Shown here piece by piece: positions 17,023 to 27,207 of a DNA stretch of 64,000 bases. Below the pieces are notes generated by a model. It was given only the letters and a program-made list of their open reading frames with translations, did no database searches and was not told where the DNA came from. The position numbers were made by a program, and so were the translations under genes. Every line of letters begins with the position of its first letter. The first letter of the stretch is position 1. Origin of the DNA: Gammaproteobacteria bacterium (GTDB lineage Bacteria; Pseudomonadota; Gammaproteobacteria; Xanthomonadales; SZUA-36); the NCBI GenBank assembly GCA_021772915.1, contig JAJFLB010000040.1:1-64000 (forward strand), given 5' to 3'.

Positions 17023-19743
17023 CTATTGGCTCCTGATCAGATTCAAAATTGCCTCTTCGAAATTCCCAGTGATAAATAAGGCTTCAAAAAACTCCGGAAG
17101 TAACCCGTTGATATTCAACGTAAATACGATGGAATGTCCTCCATACAGGTCTGGGTTTCTGCCCTCCAAGCGGACAATCAATTCGTAATTTCCATCCGAG
17201 TAATAATTCAAGGTTCCGGAAAGACTCTTATAGACAAAGTTCTTTAAGGCCTGCAGACCAATGTTGGTGGCGGCCAGCCCTTCCTCGACATATCTCAGGG
17301 TACCGGGACCTACTGAATTAAAACTTCCATCGTGGATGTGGATACCTCCCTGATCACTACCTACAGGCAAGCTGAAATCCAGGGCTCCGGATCCTTCCAG
17401 GCCGTCAATGTCAGCGAATGCCAACAAACGACCAAGGTCTATTTTGGTTAGCTCGACCTCAGTACCCGCAATGCCTTGTTGCGAATAATGCAGGCTTTGC
17501 AGATCCAAATGACCACCCAGCACGCCTGCCTGCAACTGAGCCACACCAACGTTTGCAATCCCGTCAGCCTCCATGTCCACGCTCAGCTCTGCACGGATGT
17601 CCTGTACATCTACCCCTCCGGCAAGTGCCAGATCAGCGAGCGCAACCGTTCCACTGGCAGACAGTGTAGGACCGTCTGCGGTGCGACCAAGTGCGGTGTG
17701 TAAGGTAAAACTGCCTTCACGGGCGTTGCTCTCGAGCATGGACAGGTTCAATCCGCTACCCCGCAACACCATTTGGGCAGTCAGCTCCTCACCAATAATG
17801 ATGTCAGCCTGTAATCCCAACGAGCCCTCGCCCAGCTCCAACCCAGGAGGCGTAGCAAAGTTTGCCATCGCCAGTAAGTCCTCCAGCTGACTTAACTTGA
17901 TCGTGGTCGTCGGTAAAGTGACGTTGTAGTGTGATGTCTGCAGATTGCCGACGAATTCAAGCGGCAACATCATTCCGGAACCCAGGTCAATGGATCCCCG
18001 ACCCAGTACATCCGCATTCTCCGACAAGGTATAACCGACATCAAAATCGAATCCCGTGAAGGTCTCGGCATCGAGACTGGCGGTAAATCCGGTTGTTTTC
18101 GTACTTAGCTTTCCCGCCAAATTGATCAAATCCAGATCTCGCCAATCAAAGTCTATTTTTGCCGCTGAGATTTCCATCGGTGTGACCTGGGCACCGAGCA
18201 GCGTCCCAGCTCCTGTGCTTACAAGCCGGCCCGACAGAGAAGTAGCCTCTGAGGTGATGGACAGGCTATCGGCCACTATTGTTGTTAGCGATGAGCCATC
18301 ATCAGACAGGGTTAAAACCGGTTTGCTTCCGCTGATAAGGCCGTTAAACCCATAATCAACAGGTGTGTCAGAAACCGATAGCGGCAAACTGAACGCCACG
18401 CGGCCCTGTGTCACATAGTGGCTTGCCCGCAACTCATATGTAGACCCCTCCAGCAGCAGTCTCGCTTGCAGATTTTCAAGTTGTGTCGATAAATCCCCTG
18501 GCTCCCGGAACTCAAATGTTTGTCCGGCAAGCCGAAATTTTCCACTACTCGACAGCGAGAGTTTGTCCGCCTGTAGTCTCAGGTCATCTTCTACATAGCT
18601 AAATGGCTTGTTTTCCTCCCACTCCAGCTCGACAAAACCCGTTGCCGTGCTGGAGTCCAATCTGGCAAGGTCAACAACTTCCACGTCAAGGGCAGTAAGC
18701 CGCAAACTGACCTTTTCCTCTTTGTCCCCTTTGTGTTGCAGCCCTGGAAGCACAACCGAAAACAAGCGACCGGCCTTACCCCCGCTGGCCTGGTAATTGA
18801 TTTGAGCAGGTCTCGCCAGTCTTATATTGACCCCTTCACCTTCGCGGCTCACCAGAAAATCAGCACTAAGGCCCAGGCTTTCATTGTCGGACACGACTTG
18901 TGCTTTTTCCGTCGAAAGCGAAAGAGTCTCAATATGCTGCGCGGTTTTCCCGGCGAAATTTGCCTGTGCCTTTACTACGCCGGTTAAGTGGGTCAGAGCA
19001 CCGGCTGTGGTCTTGTTGAGCAATGTATCCAGCCAGTGCTGGTCCATTGCCTGTGTATCGATAGCTACCTGAATCTGCGTGGTTGTCTGCTTTGCCCTGG
19101 TCTCCTGCTCAAACTGGACCCACAGCCACACTGCTGGGTTACTTTCGGCCGGAATCTGCAAGTCCGCCCTGAACCTGTCGTGGGCCAGTTCTATTTCGGC
19201 CCGGCCACTTATTTCCGGGCTTCCGGCAAGACTGACCGCCGCGGACATGCGAAGCTCTTCCCCCGGTTGCGGTGACGATTGAAATTTCTGTAACTCCAGC
19301 ACCCACGGGACGGTCGATGGCCCTGGTTGCGATTCAATATACAGCTTCACGGATGCCTGCTCGACGGATAAAGCCGGCAGATCGCCGGTGAATTGAAGTA
19401 TCGGCAACTCCAAATCTTCAAGCGTGAACGCCTCACCCGTATCCGGGGTTGTTTGCAGATGAACTTCCAGTGAAAGTGAATCAATTTTTGTGGCCAGGCT
19501 CTGATAATCAACCTGCACATTAGCTGCCGACAGCATGATCTCTGCCGCCAGCGCCTCGCCTGTCATACGCAATTCAGTGATGTTTATGCCCGCAATACCC
19601 GGGTAGTCAATTTCCAGCTTCTCCAACTGCCAACCAGGTGGTAATTGCCTGGCAAGTAGTTTGGGGGCCCATAACGGCGACGCAGCGTAAATACCAGCCA
19701 GCAGGAAAACCAGTGCCAGAAACAACTTGAATAAGAGTTTCAT
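17023..19743 (-). CDS. ydbH: YdbH family AsmA-like intermembrane protein
   Basis: 906 residues, close to E. coli YdbH. One N-terminal transmembrane helix (LLFKLFLALVFLLAGIYAASP) anchors a very long beta-rich body with the repeated amphipathic pattern of AsmA-like lipid-transfer bridges. The C-terminal segment LKNFVYKSLSGTLNYYSDGN and GHSIVFTLNINGLLPEFFE are typical of the DUF748/YdbH end. Together with TamB and YhdP, YdbH supports phospholipid transport to the outer membrane and binds YnbE. It is upstream of ynbE and ydbL on the same strand, interrupted by the 270-bp element. Confidence 0.85.
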   Translation of the reverse strand: MKLLFKLFLALVFLLAGIYAASPLWAPKLLARQLPPGWQLEKLEIDYPGIAGINITELRMTGEALAAEIMLSAANVQVDYQSLATKIDSLSLEVHLQTTPDTGEAFTLEDLELPILQFTGDLPALSVEQASVKLYIESQPGPSTVPWVLELQKFQSSPQPGEELRMSAAVSLAGSPEISGRAEIELAHDRFRADLQIPAESNPAVWLWVQFEQETRAKQTTTQIQVAIDTQAMDQHWLDTLLNKTTAGALTHLTGVVKAQANFAGKTAQHIETLSLSTEKAQVVSDNESLGLSADFLVSREGEGVNIRLARPAQINYQASGGKAGRLFSVVLPGLQHKGDKEEKVSLRLTALDVEVVDLARLDSSTATGFVELEWEENKPFSYVEDDLRLQADKLSLSSSGKFRLAGQTFEFREPGDLSTQLENLQARLLLEGSTYELRASHYVTQGRVAFSLPLSVSDTPVDYGFNGLISGSKPVLTLSDDGSSLTTIVADSLSITSEATSLSGRLVSTGAGTLLGAQVTPMEISAAKIDFDWRDLDLINLAGKLSTKTTGFTASLDAETFTGFDFDVGYTLSENADVLGRGSIDLGSGMMLPLEFVGNLQTSHYNVTLPTTTIKLSQLEDLLAMANFATPPGLELGEGSLGLQADIIIGEELTAQMVLRGSGLNLSMLESNAREGSFTLHTALGRTADGPTLSASGTVALADLALAGGVDVQDIRAELSVDMEADGIANVGVAQLQAGVLGGHLDLQSLHYSQQGIAGTEVELTKIDLGRLLAFADIDGLEGSGALDFSLPVGSDQGGIHIHDGSFNSVGPGTLRYVEEGLAATNIGLQALKNFVYKSLSGTLNYYSDGNYELIVRLEGRNPDLYGGHSIVFTLNINGLLPEFFEALFITGNFEEAILNLIRSQ

Positions 19744-19801
19744 AGTCAGAGTTTACAATAAGGACTTGCTGACAGGATTGAAACCTTGAGGGTATCCGGG
19801 C

Positions 19802-20470
19802 TTACAGGAGACTTTCGTTGTCCGCTTCAACCCGCGGCGTATCATCGTCACTTGCCGGTTGCTCAACAGGCTCAATAAATTTTATCTTCCGACCACCGTA
19901 AAACACCTTTTTGAACTCCGCACGGCTGACCGAAACATACTTTTCGTTGCCACCGATCACCACTTGCGCCCCTTCTTTCAATGCATAACCTTTCTCGTCA
20001 ACCCGCACCACCATTGTGGCCTTGCTGCCCGTATGGCAAATGGTTTTGAGCTCTGTTAACTCGTCGGCCCAAGCCAATAAATGGGTGCTGCCTTCAAACA
20101 ATTCACCCTGAAAATCGGTGCGCAAACCGAAACACAGTACGGGTATATTCAGCCGGTCAACAACCTCACCCAATTGGTAGACCTGGTCCCTGCTCAAAAA
20201 CTGTGCTTCATCAACCAACACACAGTGGATATTTTTGATGCCCAGTTGTGCCAGGGTTGTCTCATACAGATCGTCTTCATCTGTGAATATGGTGGCAACG
20301 GATTCAAGGCCGATGCGGGACTTGATCACACCGGTGCCAAAACGATCGTCCAACTTGGGCGTGAACAACATCGGTGTCATGCCGCGCTCACGGTAATTAT
20401 GCGCCGATTGCAACAAAACCGTTGTTTTGCCGGCGTTCATTGCTGAATAATTGAAATACAGTTTTGCCAT
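19802..20470 (-). CDS. tdk: Thymidine kinase, class II
   Basis: 222 residues. The P-loop reads SAMNAGKTT, followed by [17 protein letters not shown], the VDEAQFLS catalytic segment and [13 protein letters not shown], all as in E. coli Tdk. It phosphorylates thymidine for salvage. The zinc-lasso residues are altered: the C-x-C region reads ICHTGSKA and the second pair region reads YVSVSRAEF where E. coli has Cys and His. The C-terminus carries an acidic 20-residue tail. It is 58 bases from the ydbH start, on the same strand. Confidence 0.92.
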   Translation of the reverse strand: MAKLYFNYSAMNAGKTTVLLQSAHNYRERGMTPMLFTPKLDDRFGTGVIKSRIGLESVATIFTDEDDLYETTLAQLGIKNIHCVLVDEAQFLSRDQVYQLGEVVDRLNIPVLCFGLRTDFQGELFEGSTHLLAWADELTELKTICHTGSKATMVVRVDEKGYALKEGAQVVIGGNEKYVSVSRAEFKKVFYGGRKIKFIEPVEQPASDDDTPRVEADNESLL

Positions 20471-20549
20471 TCAACTTTCCATCTGCAAGGTATTTTTGGG
20501 TGGCATACCTATCGCCGTATATTACACGCTTTGAAACGAGGATAGCCGG

Positions 20550-21449
20550 TCAGGAATGTTCTTGGTTCTCAGTCCAAAATTGTCGGGCAACGTGCCAAAT
20601 TCGCCAATGCGTAGAATCCGTTGCCAGGTGGGTGTGCAGGAACGCCGCATAATTTTTCAAGAATGCCTCTGCACTGTCTGAGCAATGGGGTCCGTTTAGC
20701 TCCAGCCACTTCCTGGTCGAACCGTCCGGGTGCAGATTCATGGCATAGAAAACATATTCTTTACCCTTGTCGGCCAGGATCTCCGGAAAACCGGCATTGA
20801 AACTTGCTTTGACCCCCAAAACGCTGGCCGTCATGGTGGGTCGACCTTCCATAGGTGGGGCGTCCATGACGACAAAAACGCTTCCCCGCTGATCCAGCAT
20901 CGCTCGCAATGTCTTACCGGCGCCCCCCACAGGCACCGCCCGCTCACCCATTGTCCTGACCAGATAACGCGACGCCATTCGGCTAAACAGGTAGTAGAAA
21001 GGCCGAACACGTAGAATGTGCTTTTCTGTGGGGCGGTAAGGTATGGCCGGGCTCAGTCCTGCTTGAGCAAGATACTTCAGGATGGAGCTTGAGGGCCCCC
21101 AATGCATACCTATCATGACCCGGTCGGTCGCTACTTCGACGCTTTGGCTGCTTTCAATTTCCGCAAGCACCGTCCGTGAACGACCACCCAACATCAAATA
21201 CAAATCGCGCACATCAAGAGCTTCCACCTGCTTCCAGCGTTGCTTCCAACTCGCTGCATCTTCTATATCAACAAACTCCTTTGCGCCTTGCAAAGCGGCA
21301 TCAGCCGACGCGGACAAAAACCACGGCCAGCGGGAAACCAGACCCACCATCCAGAGTGAGGCAGATGCCGGGATGATGAGAGCCAGGCCGGGAATCAATA
21401 CATAGATCAATAAATCTGATATTTGTTGAGAGAGCCGGGATGCGCTCAT
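20550..21449 (-). CDS. Lysophospholipid acyltransferase-like (LPLAT) protein
   Basis: 299 residues. After an N-terminal hydrophobic segment, VMIGMHWGPSSSILKYLAQAG resembles the active-site block of the LpxL/HtrB acyltransferases, and GSVFVVMDAPPMEGRPTMTA the second block. The canonical His-x4-Asp/Glu is not intact (HWGPSS), so activity or mechanism may differ. Its ATG overlaps the prmA stop (ATGA at 21446-21449), suggesting cotranscription with the prmA group. A second, canonical LpxL-like gene lies at 60.8 kb. Membrane lipid or polyketide-like acyl transfer is inferred only from fold. Confidence 0.65.
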   Translation of the reverse strand: MSASRLSQQISDLLIYVLIPGLALIIPASASLWMVGLVSRWPWFLSASADAALQGAKEFVDIEDAASWKQRWKQVEALDVRDLYLMLGGRSRTVLAEIESSQSVEVATDRVMIGMHWGPSSSILKYLAQAGLSPAIPYRPTEKHILRVRPFYYLFSRMASRYLVRTMGERAVPVGGAGKTLRAMLDQRGSVFVVMDAPPMEGRPTMTASVLGVKASFNAGFPEILADKGKEYVFYAMNLHPDGSTRKWLELNGPHCSDSAEAFLKNYAAFLHTHLATDSTHWRIWHVARQFWTENQEHS

Positions 21450-22372
21450 TTGCCTATCCTTTGTTCAAACCGTTTCTCAGTCAATTTTTTGCTATGCAAG
21501 CACGCCCAACCCCCGTCGGTGAACACACTTAGTCCAGTGATTTCTGCCTGGTAGGCAACTTCCACTTCTGCGGTTTGCTCTGACAACATACCGGCCAACA
21601 GCAAACAACCGCCCGGGCGCAATGAGGCCAGCAAAACGGGCGCCAATTCCACCAGGGGGCCGGCCAGGATATTGGCCAAAACGACATCTGTGATGCCGGG
21701 TGTAAATTCTTCCGAGGTCAATACCTGAATAATGTTCTCTACGTGATTGCGCTCAGCATTGTCCCGTGTCGCCTTAAGTGCCTGCGGGTCGTGGTCTACG
21801 CAAGTGACCCGAGAGGCACCCTTAATGGCCGCAGCGATACCCAAAACACCCGAGCCACAGCCAAAGTCAAGCACACTTTGACCATTGAAATCCTGGCTGT
21901 CCATCCATTGCAGACACATGCGGGTGGTCGGGTGCGAGCCCGTACCGAATGCAAGACCAGGATCCAGCCTCAGCACATATTTTGCACCTGGGGGTGAGGC
22001 TTGCTCACCGGGGACAATCCAAAGTTCACGACCAAACTGCATGGGCTGAAACCGATCCAGCCAAACCCGCTCCCATTGCTGATCATCAAACTTTCTGACA
22101 CCAACCTGTTGTGGCCGATCCACGCCCGGGACCAGGTTGAGCAGTGCAAGCAGTGGCTTGAGTGGTGTTTCGCCAGAAAAAAGGGCCGTGATACATACCG
22201 CCGGCCACAGCGGGGTTTCAGCAACGCCCGGCTCAAGCACCGGGTCGTCTGCATCATCTGTCAAAGTTACCGCTAGCACCGGCTCATTCTGTAACAGATT
22301 CTCGACCAGTGCCGCATTTTCACGCCTCACCCGCACGCTGAGCTCCAGCCACGTCACCCTGATAGGTACCAT
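21446..22372 (-). CDS. prmA: Ribosomal protein L11 methyltransferase
   Basis: 308 residues. The PrmA hallmarks are present: LDPGLAFGTGSHPTTRMCL, SAM-binding LDFGCGSGVLGIAAA, VDHDPQALKATRDNAERN and VLANILAGPLVELAP. It trimethylates lysines and the N-terminus of ribosomal protein L11. It follows accC with a 17-base gap, the usual gammaproteobacterial order; dusB and fis, which often follow, are absent here. The N-terminal half is the L11-recognition domain and is less conserved. Confidence 0.95.
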   Translation of the reverse strand: MVPIRVTWLELSVRVRRENAALVENLLQNEPVLAVTLTDDADDPVLEPGVAETPLWPAVCITALFSGETPLKPLLALLNLVPGVDRPQQVGVRKFDDQQWERVWLDRFQPMQFGRELWIVPGEQASPPGAKYVLRLDPGLAFGTGSHPTTRMCLQWMDSQDFNGQSVLDFGCGSGVLGIAAAIKGASRVTCVDHDPQALKATRDNAERNHVENIIQVLTSEEFTPGITDVVLANILAGPLVELAPVLLASLRPGGCLLLAGMLSEQTAEVEVAYQAEITGLSVFTDGGWACLHSKKLTEKRFEQRIGK

Positions 22373-22389
22373 TTATGGGTTACACCACA

Positions 22390-23748
22390 CTAATCCGCAG
22401 CCCGTTCGACAAGCCGCTTTTCCAGGTAGTGGATGTTAAAAGCACCTTTAAGAAAGCCAGGGTCCAACAGGAGCCATTTATGCAGCGGAATATTGGTGGT
22501 GATACCGTTGAGCACCATTTCATCAAGAGCAATCCGCATGCGACTGATGGCTATCTTGCGGTCTCGACCGTGGGCAATCAGTTTGCCGATCAAAGAATCA
22601 TAATTGGGGGGCACTTTGTAAGAATCGTACAGATGCGAGTCAACACGAATACCGGGACCACCAGGTGCGTGAAACCCATCGACGGTTCCCGGGCAAGGCA
22701 GGAAGGTTTCCGGATCCTCCGCATTGATGCGGCACTCAACGGCGTGGCCGCGTATGACAATATCACTCTGCTTGTAGGAGAGCTCCTCCCCAGCAGCCAC
22801 CCGGATTTGCTCATTGAGCAAATCGACACCGGTAACGTATTCGGTAACCGGATGCTCCACCTGAATACGGGTGTTCATTTCGATAAAATAGAAGCGACCT
22901 TCGTCGTACAAGAACTCAAACGTACCCGCGCCACGATAGCCAATTCGCTTACAGGCCGCTACGCAAACAGCACCAATTTCCTCACGCTGTTCAGCCGTGA
23001 TTCCCGGAGCAGGTGCTTCCTCAATGACCTTCTGATGACGCCGCTGTGTGGAACAATCACGCTCACCCAGGTGTATGGCATTGCCATGCTGGTCCGCCAT
23101 AACCTGGATTTCTATGTGGCGGGGGTTTTGCAAATACTTTTCCATGTAAACCGCACCATCACCAAAGGCGGCATTGGCCTCCTGCTGGGTAAGTTGCAGG
23201 GCATTGGCCAGGTGGGCTTCGGTATGCACGACCCGCATTCCCCGGCCGCCTCCACCTGCGGCTGCCTTGATAATAACGGGGTAACCAATGCGATAGGCAG
23301 TAGCAAGATTTTTGTCCTGATCATCATCCAGGGCTCCATCAGAACCCGGCACACAGGGGACACCCGCTTCTCTCATGGCCTTGATGGCTGATACCTTGTC
23401 ACCCATCAAACGGATGGTTTCGGGCCGTGGACCAACAAAAATAAAACCACTGCGTTCAACCCGTTCCGCAAAATCTGCGTTTTCAGCCAGGAATCCGTAA
23501 CCAGGATGCACGGCAACAGCATCGGTTACTTCGGTCGCGGCAATGATGGCAGGTATATTCAGGTAGCTGTCCGCGCCGGCGGCGGGGCCGATACAAACTG
23601 CCTCATCCGCAAGGGCAACGTGTTTAAGATTCCGGTCCACGGTGGAGTGTACCGCCACCGTTTTAATACCCATGGATTGACAGGCCCGCAAAATACGCAG
23701 TGCGATTTCACCGCGGTTCGCTATGACGAGCTTTTCCAGTACGGCCAT
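22390..23748 (-). CDS. accC: Acetyl-CoA carboxylase biotin carboxylase subunit
   Basis: 452 residues, family length. [19 protein letters not shown] opens the ATP-grasp enzyme; [14 protein letters not shown] is the glycine-rich loop, [14 protein letters not shown] the catalytic block, and [15 protein letters not shown] follows. It carboxylates biotin on AccB using ATP and bicarbonate, the first step of fatty acid synthesis. It is 14 bases downstream of accB in the aroQ-accB-accC-prmA order. Confidence 0.97.
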   Translation of the reverse strand: MAVLEKLVIANRGEIALRILRACQSMGIKTVAVHSTVDRNLKHVALADEAVCIGPAAGADSYLNIPAIIAATEVTDAVAVHPGYGFLAENADFAERVERSGFIFVGPRPETIRLMGDKVSAIKAMREAGVPCVPGSDGALDDDQDKNLATAYRIGYPVIIKAAAGGGGRGMRVVHTEAHLANALQLTQQEANAAFGDGAVYMEKYLQNPRHIEIQVMADQHGNAIHLGERDCSTQRRHQKVIEEAPAPGITAEQREEIGAVCVAACKRIGYRGAGTFEFLYDEGRFYFIEMNTRIQVEHPVTEYVTGVDLLNEQIRVAAGEELSYKQSDIVIRGHAVECRINAEDPETFLPCPGTVDGFHAPGGPGIRVDSHLYDSYKVPPNYDSLIGKLIAHGRDRKIAISRMRIALDEMVLNGITTNIPLHKWLLLDPGFLKGAFNIHYLEKRLVERAAD

Positions 23749-23762
23749 TGTAAAATCCGTTG

Positions 23763-24227
23763 TCAGCGAATTACGAATAACGGTTGGTCATATTCAACCG
23801 GTTGGCCACTCTCGGCCAGAATTGCCACGACCGTACCGGCGATATCCGCTTCGATCTGGTTGAACATTTTCATTGCTTCAATGATGCACAGTGTATCGCC
23901 TACACTCACGACCTGGCCCATGCTGACAAAAGGCTCGGATTCCGGACTGGATGCGGCATAAAATGTACCCACCATCGGTGCAAGAACCAATTCACCCTCC
24001 GGCATTGGGTCTTCCTCTTCGCCAGCAGGCTGGCTAACGGGCGGCGCAGCGGCAACCGGAGGCAGACTTGATGTTGGTTGCGGCACCAAAACCGGCGCCA
24101 GTGGGGGCTGTGCCGTCGCAGCTCCACGCAACAGACGCACGGAATCTTCGCCTTCCACGATTTCAATTTCCGTCAGATTGGACTCTTCCAACAGCTCAAT
24201 GAGTTTCTTGATTTTGCGGATATCCAT
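23763..24227 (-). CDS. accB: Biotin carboxyl carrier protein of acetyl-CoA carboxylase
   Basis: 154 residues. The N-terminal [17 protein letters not shown] is followed by a Pro/Ala-rich linker (about residues 45-70) and the biotinyl domain from about 75, with the biotinylated lysine in [15 protein letters not shown]. It carries carboxybiotin between AccC and the carboxyltransferase. It overlaps neither neighbour: 12 bases from aroQ and 14 from accC, one transcription unit. Confidence 0.97.
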   Translation of the reverse strand: MDIRKIKKLIELLEESNLTEIEIVEGEDSVRLLRGAATAQPPLAPVLVPQPTSSLPPVAAAPPVSQPAGEEEDPMPEGELVLAPMVGTFYAASSPESEPFVSMGQVVSVGDTLCIIEAMKMFNQIEADIAGTVVAILAESGQPVEYDQPLFVIR

Positions 24228-24239
24228 GTGCAGTCGCTC

Positions 24240-24677
24240 TCAGGGTTCAATTCGATTCAATATGGCCTGCAAGGCCAACAAGTAACTTTCACCACGAAAT
24301 CCACTGACTACACCGATGGCAATATCAGAAAAATAAGTGGTTTGTCTGAATGGCTCTCGTGAGCTGACCGCCGAGAGATGGACTTCTACAAACGGTATCT
24401 CCACTGCCAGTAAGGCATCCCGGATGGCCACACTGGTATGGGTATACGCCGCCGGATTCAGAATGATGTAATCAATCCCATCGGCACCCATCCGCTGAAT
24501 GGCATCTACCATCTCCCCTTCGGAATTGGTTTGCATATGCTCCAACTCCACGTCACAGGTAACCGCAAACTGCCCGAGCTCCTGCATGATGTCCTCCAGA
24601 CTGCGTTGCCCATATTGCTCGGGTTCACGCTGGCCGAGAAGATTCAGGTTAGGGCCGTTTATCACACGGATTCTGGT
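24240..24677 (-). CDS. aroQ: Type II 3-dehydroquinate dehydratase
   Basis: 145 residues from GTG 24677 (TRIRVINGPNLNLLGQREPE), the usual size; AGAGAG precedes it. Longer in-frame starts reaching into dsbD would add an unlikely 37-residue extension. Active-site segments are EQYGQRSLEDI, ILNPAAYTHTSVAIRDAL and EVHLSAVSSREPFR. It dehydrates 3-dehydroquinate in the shikimate pathway. It lies between dsbD and accB, as in pseudomonads. Confidence 0.93.
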   Translation of the reverse strand, partial: TRIRVINGPNLNLLGQREPEQYGQRSLEDIMQELGQFAVTCDVELEHMQTNSEGEMVDAIQRMGADGIDYIILNPAAYTHTSVAIRDALLAVEIPFVEVHLSAVSSREPFRQTTYFSDIAIGVVSGFRGESYLLALQAILNRIEP

Positions 24678-24774
24678 CACGAACAGCTCTCTTTCAAAGA
24701 GGGCCGCCAAGTCTGAACGAAAAAAGCGGAGTTGTCTACCGTTCGCTACCGTATTGAAGAAGTTAGCGGCATTA

Positions 24775-27066
24775 TCACTTAACTTCAATCACCTTTCTGA
24801 GGTGATTGGCAAAACCTTCCGGTGCAAAATACCCGACCAGGCGATAAGCACGCAATTCTTTCCCTTGGCGGTCAAAAAAGAGAATCATCGGGGGACCGAT
24901 GATGCTGTACTCGGCCATCAGTGCCTTATCCGTTGCGTCATTCTCCGTAACATCTGCCTGCAGTGGCTGAATCTGCCCGAATAAGTCCTGGATTTCTGGC
25001 TCGAGGAAAGTCGTGCGCTCCATGCGCAAACACTCGACACACCAGTCAGCGTAGAAATCCAGCATGGCCGGTTTGCCGGCCTCGTTAGCCATGGCCACGG
25101 CGGTGTCCAGGTCAGCCAGGGATTTGATTTTTCGGAAGCTAACATGCTCAGCGCTTGCTGCCCGGCCCGTGGCCCGCAAATTCTTAAGCGGCCTCATCCA
25201 GTCCTCACCCGCAGAAGCCGCTCCAATGATTTCAATTGCGCCGAGCAACAGCAATACCAAACCCAGCGATTTCCACAATCGCCACCACCCCGAAGCCCCT
25301 TCCGGGATGCGTTCCAGCGCACCCAGATATACACCGCTGGCTATCGCTAATGCACCCCATAACAGAAGTATCACAGGACCCTGGACGATACGTTCCAGCA
25401 TCCAGATGGCCAGGGCCAGCAGTCCGACGCCAAACACCGCCTTGATGGCATTCATCCAGACACCGGCTTTGGGTACCAGTTTGCCGGCAGATACACCGAA
25501 CAATATCAGCGGCACACCCATCCCCATGGACAGGGCAAACAGGGCTGATCCACCCAACACGGCACTGCCGGAAGCACCGATCACAATCAGGGCCGCTGCC
25601 AGTGGCGGCGCGACGCAGGGACCGACGATCAATGCAGACAGGAAGCCCATTACCGCAACCCCAGTAAGGCTGCCACCCTGCTGCTTATTACTGGCCTGAG
25701 TCAATCGGGTTTGCAGGCTGGAAGGTAGCTGTAGTTCAAAGAAACCAAACATGGAAAGCGCCAGCGCTATAAAGACCCCAATAAAGACGCTCAGCACCCA
25801 CGGATTCTGAAACATTGCCTGCAGGTTTTGGCCAAATAACCCGGCCAATACACCGGCAACGGTATAGGTTACGGCCATCGCCAATACATAGACCAATGAC
25901 AACCAGAATGCCCTGTGGGTTGTCATCTGCTCGCCCTGGCCCGCAATAATGCCCGACAGTATTGGCACCATCGGAAATACGCAGGGTGTAAATGCCAGCA
26001 GAATGCCGGCCAGGAAAAAGGCAAACAGCGCACTGGTCGGGTTACTCAGCAGCATTTCTGCCAACACATCCTGCTCAGCAGCCTGTATGCCTGCCTCCCG
26101 CGGGTTTCCCTGTTTTGAATCCTCACCCGAGGGCGATGGCGTCATTGCCGTTGCCAGTGTGGGTGCGCGTTGTATTGCCTCTGCCGAGGCAGACATAACC
26201 AAATCCACACGCCCGGATTGCGGTGGATAACAAATCTCTCCGTCACGGCAACCCTGGTAGTCTGCTTCCAGGCTTATGCTTTGCTCCGCTCCGGCCGGGC
26301 GGTTAACACGTACCGGTACTTCAATCTGCCCGAAATAGACTTCTACCGTGCCAAATTCGGGATCATCTTTACTGACGCCCGCTGGGAAAACCGCCTCGCG
26401 AACCTCAAAGCCGTTGTCACCCACCACCTTGAATGCGAACTTGTCACGATACAGGTAATAACCCGGTTGGGCGGTGAAACGCACCAATATGGTTTCAGCT
26501 GATAGCCCGATGGCTTCATAAGTAAATGCTTCTTCCGGTAGTAGTGCAGACTGATGACCGACCGGGTCCTGGCCTAAAACGCCCCCCATGTCACCCAAAC
26601 CAGTTGGCTTTAAGATATCTCCCAATATGGGCGCCGGCAAATTAACCAACAACAGCTGCTCAGTAGGCGGGTAACACAAGACATCTTCAAGACAACCCTG
26701 GGATTGCACCCGCAGGCTTAAAACATCTACACCAGCAGGCACGTAATCCAGCGGTAATACAATCGTCAATCGGTCATGGTATTTGACGACCTCTTCACCC
26801 AGCAGCTCATCAAACTTACGTTCACCGGCAGGGATTTGAGGTGTACCCAGTACGACACCCGGGGTTTCACTGCTGAAAGAAAGAAACTTGTTGTTATACA
26901 GGTAATAGTCTTCTGCAATCTCCCAGCTTACCTCGACGCGATCGCGGTTACTGGCCTGCGCTGATATCCTGAAAACTTCACCGAATTCTTTGACTTCATC
27001 GAATTCCAACGCTGGCGCCATCACGGGCAGTAGCAGCAGAATCGTGGCCAGCCATTTGATTTTCAT
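24775..27066 (-). CDS. dsbD: Thiol:disulfide interchange protein DsbD, tandem N-domains
   Basis: About 763 residues from ATG 27066, longer than E. coli DsbD (565). After a signal peptide there are two consecutive DsbD-alpha-like domains (about 25-145 and 180-295): each has a YYLY motif (DYYLYNNKFL; GYYLYRDKFA) and a CYPP segment (LCYPPTEQ; ICYPPQSG). Eight membrane helices follow with the two core cysteines in TPCVFPMVPI and GPCVAPPL, then a thioredoxin-like domain with YADWCVECLRME. It passes cytoplasmic electrons to periplasmic thiols. The domain duplication accounts for the length. Confidence 0.92.
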   Translation of the reverse strand: MKIKWLATILLLLPVMAPALEFDEVKEFGEVFRISAQASNRDRVEVSWEIAEDYYLYNNKFLSFSSETPGVVLGTPQIPAGERKFDELLGEEVVKYHDRLTIVLPLDYVPAGVDVLSLRVQSQGCLEDVLCYPPTEQLLLVNLPAPILGDILKPTGLGDMGGVLGQDPVGHQSALLPEEAFTYEAIGLSAETILVRFTAQPGYYLYRDKFAFKVVGDNGFEVREAVFPAGVSKDDPEFGTVEVYFGQIEVPVRVNRPAGAEQSISLEADYQGCRDGEICYPPQSGRVDLVMSASAEAIQRAPTLATAMTPSPSGEDSKQGNPREAGIQAAEQDVLAEMLLSNPTSALFAFFLAGILLAFTPCVFPMVPILSGIIAGQGEQMTTHRAFWLSLVYVLAMAVTYTVAGVLAGLFGQNLQAMFQNPWVLSVFIGVFIALALSMFGFFELQLPSSLQTRLTQASNKQQGGSLTGVAVMGFLSALIVGPCVAPPLAAALIVIGASGSAVLGGSALFALSMGMGVPLILFGVSAGKLVPKAGVWMNAIKAVFGVGLLALAIWMLERIVQGPVILLLWGALAIASGVYLGALERIPEGASGWWRLWKSLGLVLLLLGAIEIIGAASAGEDWMRPLKNLRATGRAASAEHVSFRKIKSLADLDTAVAMANEAGKPAMLDFYADWCVECLRMERTTFLEPEIQDLFGQIQPLQADVTENDATDKALMAEYSIIGPPMILFFDRQGKELRAYRLVGYFAPEGFANHLRKVIEVK

Positions 27067-27099
27067 ATTTTTCACCATCGGGTTTGACCGTGGTTTGAA

Positions 27100-27128
27100 A
27101 CACTGGTTCCGGGACCCGGAACCAGTGT
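27100..27128. repeat. 29-base perfect palindrome upstream of dsbD
   Basis: Arms 27100-27113 (ACACTGGTTCCGGG) and 27115-27128 are exact reverse complements around a single base. On the minus strand the stem is followed by only TTTC, so it is a weak intrinsic terminator at best. It lies between the hppA stop and the dsbD start, both minus. A looser outer pair, TGGTTTGAA (27091-27099) and TTCAAACCA (27164-27172), surrounds it. Confidence 0.6.
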
Positions 27129-27207
27129 CATTGCTGCCGGCGCTATCCTTCTTTGTTGCCTGGTTCAAACCAGAGGATCAAACGGGGTTGTGCACCCCGA
27201 TGACTGG

